A DNA stretch of 64,000 nt from assembly GCA_020152595.1 (NCBI GenBank), contig JAIGNY010001849.1:597501-661500 (forward strand), in the 5' to 3' direction. The notes beneath the pieces are model-generated. The model had not been told where the DNA came from and did not search any database. It worked only from the letters and a program-made list of their open reading frames with translations. A program made the translations under genes and the position numbers. The stretch is from Chiridota heheva (taxonomy: Eukaryota; Echinodermata; Holothuroidea; Apodida; Chiridotidae). Shown here one piece after another: positions 46,500-57,330 of this stretch (position 1 is the first letter of the stretch; every line of letters starts with the position of its first letter).

Positions 46500-47018
46500 A
46501 TCATGTGAATTTATGAGTGGTCTTGTGATTTGTGATATTGTTATCGCCAGGATCTATAATGGGTTAACAAAATATTTTACAAGACAAAATGACTTGGGAG
46601 AGAATGTTAAAGACATAAAATAAAAGGAATTATAAACAAATGAGGGTACAGTTTTTGTGTTCATGCAATTATTAGCCCAGAACAGACACAGAGACATGGT
46701 GGAGCGGATTCGAGCCTCTTATTATTACAGGTACATGTGTTATGTTATGTATTTCCAAACATTCTCATTTCTCAATCGTATTATTAATTTAATCTGCATA
46801 AATATCACATATTTTCACAAATATATCAAAAGATACTTTAAAATACATTCTTACACAAAGCATAAACTGTATCTTTATTGAAATAAAATCAATTTTTACC
46901 AGGTTTAGGAATTTTTTTTACAGTGATTTGGTTTATTTGGTACATCCGGTTTTTCATAAAACTTGAATCGTTTTGCAAAACTGGTTTTAGTTACAAAACC
47001 AGTAGACCATGCAAGCTT
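46500..47018 (+). repeat. Dispersed repeat R2, copy 2
   Basis: Same orientation as 12690-13128. Shared text includes TTTCCAAACATTCTCA, TAATCTGCATAAATATCACA, TTGAAATAAAA and the ATGCAAGCTT end. Its open frame (46657-46881) is not conserved in copy 1. Confidence 0.7.
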
Positions 47019-47442
47019 ACATGTGACACTGCGAAACAAAATGGGTCAGAATTTTCTTTTCTTTACCAATTTTCGACATATTCTCAAGCAAATTAAGTTT
47101 TCATTTTTAAATGAGATTGTATAAAACATATTGAAGTAAGAGTGTATGAATTTTCATGTACCCTATGTTCGTATTTTATATTATGATACTAAAATTTTAG
47201 TTTTCACTTTCACTTTACTTTTTTAGGCATTTGCCAGTGAAAGCACACATAAGTCACAATGACTTGTTTTCAGTGTGTACCCGATGAATTTACCAGGATG
47301 GAAATTTAATAAACACCAGGTTAACACCCTGCTCTTTTCAAGAAGTGTTCAGAGAACCAGGCAAGGACGGGCGACTTTATGTCCCCTCCATAGGACGGTG
47401 AGTGCCACCCAACCATTGGCCACTTTTAACAACATGCAGTAA
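47019..47442. other. No gene seen
   Basis: AT-rich sequence ahead of the LINE 3' tail. Nothing recognised. Confidence 0.5.
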
Positions 47443-47464
47443 CATAACATAACAAGATGACGGG

Positions 47465-48548
47465 CTAAGAAGGGTGAGTCACCCCATAAAAAGCCCAAAC
47501 TAACACCACCACCACATAAAAAATAAAAAATAAAAGATGCCTAGAGTTAGTAAAGAACTTATCAATGTTGACTTTGAAATTGTGAACAGAAATGGAGCTA
47601 ACTACCCACTCAGGCAAACCATTCCACTCATTAACAACTCTTTGCAAAAGCTAAAACGCTGAATATCTATCCGTGAGAACTCTTTGGTCAACTTCAAACT
47701 AATACCATGTGTCACATGAGGATTAGCTGAAACATGCAAGAAATTACAGGAAGTCAAAGCATCACTACCAGATAGGATTTAAAAACTTAAATCATATCGC
47801 CACCTACTCTTCTTAACTCAACGTGGTCAAACCAAGAATTCACAACCTAGATTCATTACTTTGGAAATAAATCTAGTGGCTCTTTGCTGAACCTGCTTCA
47901 AAATAAACTTATCCTTCTCATTAAAGGTACTGTACTCCAAGCCTGAATAGCATACTCAAGGTGAGGCCTGACTTACTGCTTATACAAATTAAGAACAACC
48001 TCTCTACCAAGAAGCAAAAATTTCTTCTAATCAAACCAAGCATCCTATTTGCCCTTACAGCTGCTAAAGCACACTGTTTAAAAGGCTTCAGATTGCTAGT
48101 AATGACAACACCTGTGTTCCCTTTCTTGATCAACACAACCAAGATTTAAACCATTCATGCAGTAATCAAAAGCCAAATTGTTCTGACCAAAAGAAAGAAC
48201 TTTGCATTTATCAACATTGCATGACATCTGCCACGTTTGGGAACAAGAGACCAACTTATCCAGATCAGTTTGCAACAGTGAAGAATCCCTAGCATCATCA
48301 ACAATCCTGTACAGCTTACTGTCATCAGCAAATATACAAATCCTGGAGCCAAGGGAATTATCTATATCATTAATAAAGATTAAAAAAAGAAGCGGACCCA
48401 ATACAGAACCCTGAGGAACACCACTTGTAAACTTCTTCCATGAAGATACTTCACCATTAACAAAAACTCTTTGTGACCTGTCAATCAACCAAGAATATAT
48501 GCAACTGGCACACTTTCCCTCCACACCAAGCACTCTTGTTTTTATCAT
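47465..48548 (-). pseudogene. CR1-like reverse transcriptase, broken
   Basis: The open piece 48548-48096 carries SWLIDRSQRVFVNG, then SGVPQGSVLGPLLFLIFIND, then the catalytic FADD in CIFADDSKLY, then TWQMSCNVDKCKVLSFG. After a frameshift the stretch 48142-47921 has ALAAVRANRMLGLIRRNF. The C-terminal block 47647-47465 has RVVNEWNGLPEWVV and VNIDKFF. The order and motifs are those of CR1-type RT. Stops and shifts between the pieces show decay. Sequence between 48549 and 49367 is the degraded RT N-terminal region. Confidence 0.85.
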
Positions 48549-49367
48549 GAGCCTGCCTAATGGAACATTATCAAATGCTTTTTTGAAGATCTAAATACAT
48601 AACATCCACATTATGACCAGAATCAACTTGTTTAGTAACATCATCAAGAAACTCCAATAAATTGGAAACACAAGACCTGCTAGGTAAGAACCACGCTGGG
48701 ACAAATTCAACAAACCATTGACCAGTAAATGATCTAGTACAACATCCTTAACAATGGACCCCCATGACATTGCACACACCACTAGTAAGACTCACTTGCC
48801 TATAGTTACAGGGTAAACTGTGGTCACCCTTTTTCAATATAGGAGTAACATTAGCAATTCTCCAATCACTATGAATACAAACATCAAAGCACTATGAAAA
48901 CTGAATACTCAAGGGAACAGAAAGAACATTAGAACACTCACATAAAACAGCAGGATGTATACCATCTGGACTGGGTGTTTAATTTAAATTCAAACCCTTT
49001 AACTAATTAGACACAACATCAACTAAAAATCAACATTCTTAATGAATACTGGAGAGTGCACCCTAAGATACTCCACAACATCATCAGCAGGGGACTCCTG
49101 CTGATGATGTTGAGCGAACATAAAAGTGAAGTGACTTAGGATTAATCTTAACCTCTTTGGACATACATTTTCCAAAAAGCACTCTAGTATCTCCTATCAA
49201 ACCCTTTGTGAACTTTTCATGATTCTCATATCTAGCAAGATCCGCAGGACACCCACTGTTTTAATAACAATGCCATAAGTTCTTTTTCTGAACAGCCCCT
49301 AAAACCTCCTGATACAACCACACTGGATGATTACACCTACATACTTTATTTAATGGGACAAAGCTAT

Positions 49368-50050
49368 TCACACTTTCAAAACTTTAGTTCGGAAAACATC
49401 CCATGCTTTAGAAAGATGTAAGTCACAGAGCAAAGAAATCCAATCGAATGACAAATTATCCTGAAGTGCAGCAAAGTCAGCATTCTTAAAATCTAAAACC
49501 AGTTTATTAGCTGGAGAAACCTTTGTGAAACAATACAGATCAAAACTAATGAGGTCATGATCACTACACCCTACCTTACCACTACTTAGCAGATTTCTAA
49601 TCATACTTTCTTCACTACTGAAAATCAAATCCAGACAATTTTTACCATGCGTTGAAAACAACACATGCTGGGTGAAAAAGCAGTCAGATACAGATTCCAG
49701 AAAATCTTTACCATGAGGACCACTAGTACAAAGATTCCAATCAATGTCTGGAAAATTAAAGTCCCCAAAAACAATAACCCACTTAGAAGCAACTTTCCTA
49801 AAGCAGTCAAGCAATTTCTGATTGTTCTAAGGACTATAATTTGGTGATCTATATACCAACAACCACTGAACTACCAACATCGCCATCAACTATAGGCTCA
49901 CACCATAGGCAGTTTGAAAACCAAAAAAAAACGAGCAGTCCTAAAAGAAAACCGAGCAGTCCTATATATGCAACTAACAAACTGTCATTTACAAACAATA
50001 GAACACCACCTCCTCTGCAAAGGTCGGGTGGGGGAAAAGATGTGATGCAG
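49368..50050 (-). pseudogene. LINE APE-type endonuclease domain
   Basis: The minus-strand frame contains VIVFGDFNFPDIDWNL (the GDFN motif of apurinic-like endonucleases), then NCLDLIFSS, then CSDHDLISFDL (the catalytic SDH motif). Upstream, beyond a stop near 49832, YRSPNYSP and RGGGVLLFVNDSL continue the same fold to about 50040. In CR1-like LINEs this domain nicks the target DNA before reverse transcription. The essential GDFN and SDH residues are intact in the open segment, but the N-terminal part is interrupted, so the copy is inactive. Confidence 0.85.
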
Positions 50051-50926
50051 AAGACAAACCTCTGTGCTTGATGTCAGCATATATCGTTCTGCATATCTGT
50101 GGAAAAATTGCTGGTTGAATCGCAGTTGGATTCAAAACTGGGACCTCCAGCATCTCAGTTGTATGCACAGCTGACTCAGCTTGCATCCTCAGGCCTCAGT
50201 TGCCCTATTTTTGTGGCAACTTTTTTCAGAATGTGTTAAATCCACTGACTTTTGTTTCAGCATGCATTATTTAATTTCAAAGAAAAATCAACATACTTTG
50301 TAAAGTGAAGCTGTTGAAGGTAGGCCTATAAGTCACTGTACTAGGCCTACAGTATATGGACCAGTTCCAAGAATTTTTTCTTTTTTTTCTTCTTAATTTC
50401 TTAATTGTCCCATATTTTTAGTTTTTTAGTTTTTAGGATTTTATAACAATTTGCAGTTACATTATACATGTACAATTTTTGTATATTCAAAGCGTTTTAT
50501 GTTATTTTCTTTTAATTTTGAAAGAGTCCAAAAATTCATTTGATCACCAATATTTTTGCATAACTTGTAGGCTTAGGTAGGGCAAGTATTTCCAGGTAAG
50601 TCAATTTGCCCATAATGCCTTAAGGTAAGACTAGAATAATGGTGTACGTAACAACGAATTCCATCATTCTCTGCAAGGACGACATAACATTCCATTTGAC
50701 ACAATTTGGAACTAAACTTTTTAGTGGAACTAGTCCCTTGACTAAAAATTTTCAACTTACATTACAATAAAATCTTGACACAATATCAAATTTGAATCAA
50801 AATTATACTGATAGACAGAAAGTATCTTTGCAGCTCTTCCTGTTATAAAGAAAAACTATTAGCAAAGAACATATATTTGATAATTTTCAAGTTTCTGAGT
50901 GGGCTTAGTTATGAGTAAACAGGCCT
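50051..50926. other. No gene seen
   Basis: The first ~150 bp may still be degraded LINE. The rest is AT-rich and unrecognised, with two TAGGCCTA octamers at 50321 and 50342. Confidence 0.45.
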
Positions 50927-51304
50927 ATTGAGGAGGTCGGTTCGACGTAAGCGTGTACGGGCTCAGTACGATTTTGCAAAGTTGAAGGGGAAACTTTATC
51001 ATTACAGTCAATGGGATATTTTTTGTGAATACTTGTGTTGCCTTAACCAGTCAGCGAAAATTAATGGTACTCATATATATTGGAAACTATCATCTAATAG
51101 TAATAACTAATACACAACATTTGTGAAGAAAAATAAATTCTGTACAGTATTTGTTAAAAAATGACAAAAAATAGGTTTTCCTCCCATTGACTGCAATGAT
51201 AACTGACTGTTTGTTTACCCCTTTGACTGAAGTTCGAGATCGTCAAAAAAGCATTGTTACGTCGCCGTGCATAACAACATTCCCGAATGTCCGACCTCCT
51301 CAAT
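50927..51304. mobile_element. Foldback MITE-like element
   Basis: Perfect 14-bp terminal inverted repeats ATTGAGGAGGTCGG (50927-50940) and CCGACCTCCTCAAT (51291-51304). The arms extend inward with lower identity to a second matching pair: CATTACAGTCAATGGGA (left, near 51000) and TCCCATTGACTGCAATG (right, near 51183). No clear TSD was found. There is no coding sequence. Confidence 0.7.
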
Positions 51305-52042
51305 GGCTAGAAAAATCACCCTCACAAGCATTACAATTTCTAAATAGTTCAATGAAAACAATATCGATGCTTGCTATAGGTGAAAAGCAATAGATTATAC
51401 AAATTTTCGGCGGTATTGGTAATTTTTCTATGAACACGGAATTGTTGTGAACGTTTTCCTTGGAACTGGTCTTTTCGCTCAACTGGTCCACATAACGTAG
51501 GCCGGCCTAGTACCAGCCTAACGTTAGGTTAAGTTAAACGTTAGTCATATCAACATCATGACGGAATGATTTGATCTCTGATTTAATTCATTGTAATGCA
51601 CTACGTACCCATTTAAATTTCATTTCCTTCAATTTCAAAAATGTCGAGTTTCACTGGCCTTCTTTCACGACGAGACTGAGATTGGCGAAAATACGAAAAT
51701 AACAAATCCAGGAACTTAGACCTATGACTTTAGGTCAGTTATAGGCATATATAGAAAATGCAATTAGTCGAGTCCTAAACAAAAACAAACAGTAGCGCCG
51801 GCAGAGAGCGTGACGTCATTATTTCCATAATATGGCAATAGACGTCACATTCTCTAGTAGCTACGGAAGCCGAGAAGGTTGGCCAGCGGTGCAACGCGGC
51901 CCGCGGTGTAAAGCGGCCCGCGGTGTATTCCGTAAGTAGCAGTATGGCGATATGTTGCATCGGTGCAAAGATAAATTGCCGGCCAAAGCCACAGATTAAT
52001 AGTTTAATGACTTCAGTAAACTCAAAATACAACGGTTTACAG
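51305..52042. other. No gene; CpG-rich patch
   Basis: A CpG-rich patch (51780-51990) contains a perfect CRE-type palindrome TGACGTCA (51811-51818), a second GACGTCAC (51841-51848), and a direct repeat AAGCGGCCCGCGGTGTA-like at about 51894-51928. Short frames in either direction stop quickly and no exon was identified. Confidence 0.5.
51780..51990. promoter_or_regulatory. Possible CpG-rich regulatory patch with CRE sites
   Basis: Two GACGTCA cores 30 bp apart in CpG-rich DNA could bind CREB/ATF-type factors. No transcript start or downstream exon can be shown, and it may equally be part of an unrecognised repeat. Confidence 0.25.
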
Positions 52043-52351
52043 TTTATTTATTCGATCTTTACCACCTCATTTGAGGTATACAATCTATAACAAAGCATAC
52101 ATACTTGCATGTTAAACATGGACAACTAGAAAAAAAGATAGCAACAAGTGTAAGTGATGGCGCCAGCCACCAGAGGTTACTATGAAGAAAAGGTGGACGG
52201 ATCTATCTAATGTATAATACATAATACAAAAATACTTTAGTTAATAATAAGAAAAAAAGCAACATATGTACAGAAGTGAGGAAAAATAGTGACCAAGTAA
52301 ATTTAATGCATATTCATAATAATTTTGCAGAATTTTGCAAGGTTGATAAGA

Positions 52352-53880
52352 TTATTCTTGCATTTTTGCAACACTGGGTTTCTTCCAATGATATTGCTTA
52401 ATTAACTTTCTCTTATCAAGACAAGTCAGCAAAAGATTAAATTCATCCCCAAGTTGATCATTTGGACAAAATTTACAGGTTCTGTTAGCCAAGTCAATAC
52501 TTTCAAAACGTCCAGTAACAACTTTAATCCTAGTATTAGCACAGCAAAATTTGCACAGAGATCTACTAAACATCTCAGGAAGGATAATTAGGTAATACTC
52601 TTATCCAGTATTAATTTCAAATGTTCCATAAGTTTGACAGCTTAAGTAACAAAGTCAGTTCTGCGCATTAACATTATCTAGCCTTTGGCTGAGAGTATTT
52701 TTAAACCAAGAAAAAATGATATGTTTTTCAGGTTGAGATAACTAATCACTTGTTAAGTTTGAATTATTCCAAATGTATGACATGATGAATTATTAAAAAT
52801 ACTTTTAAGTTCTGAAATCTAAGGTGATTTGTAGGAACCCTTGTCGTGTAGAGCTATCAACAATATATATAACATACATGACAGTTTGTTGTCTTTACTA
52901 TTCTGATTTGAACACTATTTGTCCAGCTACGGTCCGGTATTTGCTTGAAGTACTTAATTTGAACATGTTCAATATGAGGTTATATCTTCAAAGCACCACA
53001 CTTCACTACCGTATAACAAAATTGGTACAATTGTCTGAGCATACAGTTGTAGTTAAATATCAATTAGAGATTCAAGTTATAACATTTTGCAAGAAGACTG
53101 TACAATGCATTTTTGCTTGGTTATCCTGTTTAACTTTTGCTTTTAATACTAAACTTGTTGTTATAATTAAAAGTTATACCCAAATAAGGAAAGTCATCTA
53201 CGACTTCTAAAATTCTATCACCAAATGTGAAAACAGCTTTTTTCTTAACCTTGCCCCTTGAAAATAATATCACGACTTTGGTTTTATTATTATTTACATT
53301 CAAATGCCAAGTTTGGTAGTAATTATTCACAGCATCAAGAGCAATTTGTAGATGATCTTCACTTTCAGCAAAAATTATTGTATATCATCTGCATATAAAA
53401 GGGTAAACAGCCTTAGATAGAGTTTATAGTCATCATTACTAAGGTTCTTTTGGAAAAAAATTGTTAAGCCAATCCGGCCCATTGTAATGTTTCCTTCAAA
53501 AAATTCAGTCATTAAGATAAATTGCAAACAATAGAGGGGATAAGTTTTCCCCTTGTCGAACACCAACATTGAACTGAAAAAGTCAAATTTATTACTATGG
53601 TTCGTGACACATTATTTTGAACTGAAATAAAGATTATTAATTACGTTTAAAATTTTACTGTTAATATCGTAAGCCAATAAGTTGTACCATAGTAAAATCC
53701 GATCAATAAAATCAATGGCTTTTTGATAGTCAATAAATGCACAGTGAAGTTTTTTATGTTTCCACTTGTACAGTTCAATAATGGAGTAAAGTACAAAGAT
53801 ATGATCAGCAGTTGAGTGATTCTTTTAAATCCAGTTTGTTCATAGCCAAGAACATCGTTCATAGCCGAGAACACCGTTTA
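52352..53880 (-). pseudogene. LINE-A reverse transcriptase and C-terminal Cys-rich segment
   Basis: In minus-strand order: NDVLGYEQTGFK with TADHIF in a neighbouring frame (53880-53790), then HCAFIDYQKA-type palm text. Next is GVRQGEN...PL-type text in shifted frames around 53560. The catalytic YADD follows in LLYADDIQ (53375-53400), then WHLNVNNNKTKVVIL and DDFPYLGITF (53130-53310). The C-terminus (52352-52573) has RTCKFCPNDQLGDEFNLLLT, a CxxC...DE..LL.C pattern common at the end of several LINE proteins. Multiple frameshifts and stops make it inactive. Confidence 0.8.
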
Positions 53881-54580
53881 TAGCCGAGAACACCGTTTAT
53901 AGCCGAGAAGACCGTTTATGGCCGAGAACACCGTTCATAGCCGAGAACACCGTTCATAGCCGAGAACACCGTTCATAGCCGAGAACACCGTTCATAGCCA
54001 AGAACAACGTTCATAGCCAAGAACACCATTCATAGCCGAGAACACCGTTCATAGCCGAGAAGACCGTTCATAGCCGAGAAGACCGTTCATCGCCGAGAAC
54101 ACCATTCATAGCCGAGAACACCGTTCATAGCCGAGAACACCGTTTATAGCCGAGAACACCGTTCATAGCCGAGAACACCGTTTATAGCCAAGAACACCGT
54201 TCATAGCCGAGAACACCATTCATAGCCGAGAACACCGTAGCTGAGAACACCGTTCATAGCCGAGAACACCGTTCATAGCCGAGAACACTGTTCATAGCCG
54301 AGAACACCGTTCATAGCCAAGAACACCGTTCATAGCCGAGAACACCGTTCATAGCTGAAAACACCGTTCATAGCCGAGAACACCGTTCATAGCCGAGAAC
54401 GCCGTTCATAGCCGAGAACACCATTCATAGCCGAGAACACCATTTATAGCTAAGAACACCGTTCATAGCCGAGAAGACCGTTCATAGCCGAGAACACCGT
54501 TCATAGCCGAGAAAGCTGTTCATAGCCGAGAACACCGTTTATAGCCAAGAACATCGTTCATAGCCAAGAAGACCGTTCAT
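53832..54580. repeat. 19-bp minisatellite derived from LINE-A RT codons
   Basis: About 39 units of GCCGAGAACACCGTTCATA, with AAGAACA and GTTTATA variants. The edge units (CATAGCCAAGAACATCGTT, near 53843) are exactly the reverse complement of the LINE-A codons for NDVLGYE. LINE-A coding text continues on both sides of the array. The period is not a multiple of three, so it destroys the frame. Confidence 0.93.
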
Positions 54581-55169
54581 TGATAAAAAAAAAATTCAAT
54601 TCTATCTTTTAAAATTGCAGTGAACAATTTACCAATATCTGAAGGTAAAGTAATACCTTTATAATTGTCAACATCTTTTTTTGACCCTTTAGAAATGGTT
54701 TAGTCATTCCTATTGACCAGTCAAAAGCCAGATGGATTTAATCATGCATATTGACCAATCAAAAGCTAGATGGATTTAAATATGCCTATTGACTAATCTA
54801 TACTGGGACCAGAAAGCAGCAATTAGACTTGAAGGAGTTTACAGTGAATTTAAGGTAATCTGAAGAGGAGTCAGGCAGGGAGTGTTTTGTCACCAGATCT
54901 TTTCAACATTTACAGTGAAACAATACTTCGTAACATCGACAGTCTTGAGAGGCTGATAGTTAGAGGCTATAACATGAACAACCTACGCTATGCAGATGAC
55001 ACTTATAGCAGAGTTAGAAGAAAAACTGCAGTTTTTTCTGGATAAAGTTGTAGAAAAATGTGAAAAGAGAGGGCTGTCTCTAAATGTAAAGAAAACAGAG
55101 TGAGTGGTGGTTAAAAAAAAAAAAAAAAACCATTATGTAGTATACGAAACCAAGGAAAAATAATTAAAA

Positions 55170-56088
55170 CCTGCCTTGTGTACAGAACAATTGATAACCC
55201 CTCTGACCAACAAATCCTCCAAGATGATCTTAACAAACTTGAACAATGGCAAAACAAATGGCAAATGAATTTCAACCCCTCCAAATGCTACATCTTGTCA
55301 ATTTCCTCTAAGAAATGCTTTAAATCACCTGTTTATACCTTATGCAACCAGCCACTAAAACATGTCAAGTCCCACCCATACCTAGGTGTTGAAATTGATA
55401 ATAAACTTAGATGGGATAAACATATACATAACATAACCAAGAAAGCTAACTCTATACTTGGCCTTTTAAAACGTAACCTCTCAAACTGTCCCACCGACGT
55501 TAAATCCACTGCTTATAAAGCTCTAGTCAGGCCAGTACTTGAGTACGCATCTGCAGTCTGGGACCCCCATCACCAGTGCGATGTGGATAAACTTGAATCT
55601 ATTCAAGGGAGAGCAGCCAGGTTCTGTATGGCAGACTACTCTTATAAATCTAGTGTAAAAAACATGCTTTATAAATTAGATTGGCCCCTGCTTAAAACAA
55701 GACGATACAACACCCGGCTACATATGCTATATAAAATCAATAACAATCTTGTCGCCATCAATAAAGATGAACTTATCCCCACCGTTAGAACTAATACAAG
55801 AAATAATCATGACCTTAATTTCCAGGTTCCCTATGCTAAAAAGAATGTATATAAACACTCGTTCTTCCCTCACACACTAAAGGATTGGAATGCTTTACCG
55901 TCAGACATTGTTCATGCACTAAGTCTCAATTGTTTCAAAGCCAAACTTACTAACACCTGTATTGCTAACTAGTTTTTTTTTATAGTTTTTTTACTCATAC
56001 TTTTTACGCTCGGTTGGCGTTCATGTCCTCTTGAAGGATTTTTGCCGACTTAACCGTTTCAGATTCAGATTCAGAAACAAGTACAGCA
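55170..56088 (+). mobile_element. CR1-type LINE nested in the RTE-like LINE
   Basis: The copy begins at CTTGTGTACAGAACAATTGA, just after the position of the RT FADD motif (next residues LVYRTIDNPSDQQ). It ends in a 3' UTR (CTCGGTTGGCGTTCATG) and ATTCAG repeats (56062-56082). Removing it joins ATTAAA to CAAGTACAGCAG, restoring RTE frame IIKQVQQFKYLG. Its intact frame marks it as the youngest LINE in the nest. Confidence 0.82.
55178..55972 (+). CDS. CR1-type reverse transcriptase C-terminal region (intact frame, 5' truncated)
   Basis: An uninterrupted 264-codon frame covers the RT thumb and C-terminal region of a CR1-group LINE. Key phrases in order are DLNKLEQWQNKWQMNFNPSK, HPYLGVEIDNKLRWDKHI, KANSILGLLKRNL, YKALVRPVLEYASAVWDPH, ESIQGRAARFCM, LDWPLLKTRRYNTRL and FFPHTLKDWNALPSDIV. 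It ends at a TAG that matches the normal end of such proteins. The frame is open upstream of the first methionine as LV, so the ATG is internal; a complete element would have the FADD palm and endonuclease before it. Lack of decay suggests recent insertion. It cannot retrotranspose alone. Confidence 0.8.
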   Translation: MYRTIDNPSDQQILQDDLNKLEQWQNKWQMNFNPSKCYILSISSKKCFKSPVYTLCNQPLKHVKSHPYLGVEIDNKLRWDKHIHNITKKANSILGLLKRNLSNCPTDVKSTAYKALVRPVLEYASAVWDPHHQCDVDKLESIQGRAARFCMADYSYKSSVKNMLYKLDWPLLKTRRYNTRLHMLYKINNNLVAINKDELIPTVRTNTRNNHDLNFQVPYAKKNVYKHSFFPHTLKDWNALPSDIVHALSLNCFKAKLTNTCIAN

Positions 56089-57330
56089 GTTTAAGTACTT
56101 GGGATACAAACTAACATCAGAGAGTCCGTGCATTAACGAAGTTAGAAAACGCATTGCAATGGCCAAAGACATGTTTACAAAAAAGGATCCAATTCTGAAG
56201 AGTAGAAATATTGGAATGGACACGAAAGTCCGTGTCTTGAAGGCATATGTATATGGTCTACTCTTCTCTATGGCTGTGAATGATGGACAATTACCAGTGA
56301 CATCAAGAAAAGATTAGAAGCTACGGAAATGTTGTTCATTAGGAGAATGTTGAACGTATCTTGGACAAAAAGGAAAACAAATGATGATGTCCTGATAGCT
56401 TCAGGCATGGACAGGTCCCTACTAAATTTCATCAGAAGGAGACAGATGGAATTTTTCGGGCATGTTTATCGGGTGGGTGGGTTGGAACAGCTTGCAGTAT
56501 GTGGAAAAATTGAGGGCAAAAGAAGCAGAGGAAGGCAGCGAGTTAAATATGTTCAAAGCTTAAACAACTGGGCAACCAACAACAACATAAGTACCAATAA
56601 GTTTATGCGTTTAGCTTTAAACAGAAGTGACTGGAGGGCCATGATCGCCAATGTCTGTTCTAGACTCGGCACCTAGAGAGAGAGAGATTGACCAAGCAAA
56701 ACCAGATGGGTTTAATCATACCTATTGACCAATCAAAACGAATAACGCCTGTATCCAATATTGTATTTAATAATTTAGCATAAAATCAACTATACTGGCA
56801 GAATGTTTCAAACATTCATTTGGAATATTATTCATACCCGGAGACTTATTGTTTTAAGCTTTGTAATTTGAGTATTAGCTTCATCAACTAAAATAGGCCT
56901 ATTCAGATCAGAATCAGAGCACACTGACATACTATGCTCGTGTGTCACATTGGTGTCGTTATCAATGGGCCTTTTAAAATGATCATTAAGAACATTAATT
57001 GGAATGCTAGAACTACTATCATTAGTTGCGCTTGCATTATGTATTGTATTCTAAAAGAGATTGGGATTACCTTGTTTAGTGGTTCTCAGCGCAAAGTGTA
57101 GATTCGAAAAATAATCTTTTTTTTTTGTTGCCAATTTCAATTCTCTCTTGTAATCTTTAGAAAGTGCATTCAGAGTTAACTTGTTTTCATCTGTTTTGCT
57201 ATTATGGTATGACCTTTTTGCATGTAGGTATTTGGTACGTGCTGTGGCACAATCGGTATTAAACTACTTCTTACTCAAATAAAAAAGAACTTTATTTTTC
57301 TTTGGAAAATGTACTTTTTTAATCATATTG

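Larger units (their letters stand above)
47443..50050 (-). mobile_element. CR1-like LINE with endonuclease and RT remains
   Basis: Minus-strand element. Its 3' tail is GTTAT repeats (47432-47455) after CCCGTCAT. Endonuclease text extends to about 50040 (CRGGGVLLFVNDSL). It is the longest LINE copy apart from the 52043-57330 nest. The 3' part is paralogous to 4667-6620 and preserves the empty site for the tandem-unit element inserted there. Confidence 0.85.
54840..56676 (+). pseudogene. RTE-like reverse transcriptase, split
   Basis: The palm domain with RGVRQGCVLSP and catalytic YADD (NLRYADDT) lies at 54870-55010, then EKRGLSLNVKKTE near 55075. An A-run interrupts the frame. After the nested CR1-type insert the thumb resumes: FKYLGYKLTSESPCINEVRK (56090-56150), MDTKVRVLKAYVYGLL, and, after a frameshift near 56320, RRMLNVSWTKRKTNDDVL and HVYRVGGLEQLAVCGKIEGK. 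The last open stretch ends at a natural-looking stop (56674-56676) after NVCSRLGT. Two insertions or indels and the LINE insertion inactivate it. No endonuclease domain is present in this 5'-truncated copy. Confidence 0.8.
54785..56680 (+). mobile_element. RTE-like LINE inserted in LINE-A
   Basis: Plus-strand RT text runs from about 54790 (GVRQGCVLSPDLFNIYSE, then NNLRYADDT, then RGLSLNVKKTE). It is interrupted at about 55170 and resumes at 56088 with KQVQQFKYLGYKLTSE. It ends near 56675 with RQMEFFGHVYRVGGLEQLA and KRSRGRQRVKY. These C-terminal phrases are typical of RTE-type endonuclease-reverse transcriptases. LINE-A text with a repeated TATTGACCAATCAAAA phrase lies on both flanks. Confidence 0.8.
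52043..57330 (-). mobile_element. LINE-A, non-LTR retrotransposon hosting nested insertions
   Basis: Minus-strand pieces read collinearly from about 57250 down: TTKQGNPNLF, then NKSPG...NNIPNECLKHSASIVD (56780-56870). After an interruption (54785-56680) come SKKDVDNYKGITLPSDIGKL (54620-54690), then after a 19-bp array NDVLGYEQTGF and RT motifs to 53130, and a Cys-rich C-terminus at 52352-52573. The 3' end is an AATAAATAAAC-like tail near 52043. The clade was not assigned. Confidence 0.8.

Noticed and set aside
48202-48414. Plus-strand 70-codon frame
   Set aside because: Shadow of the minus-strand CR1-like RT, which has clear catalytic motifs.
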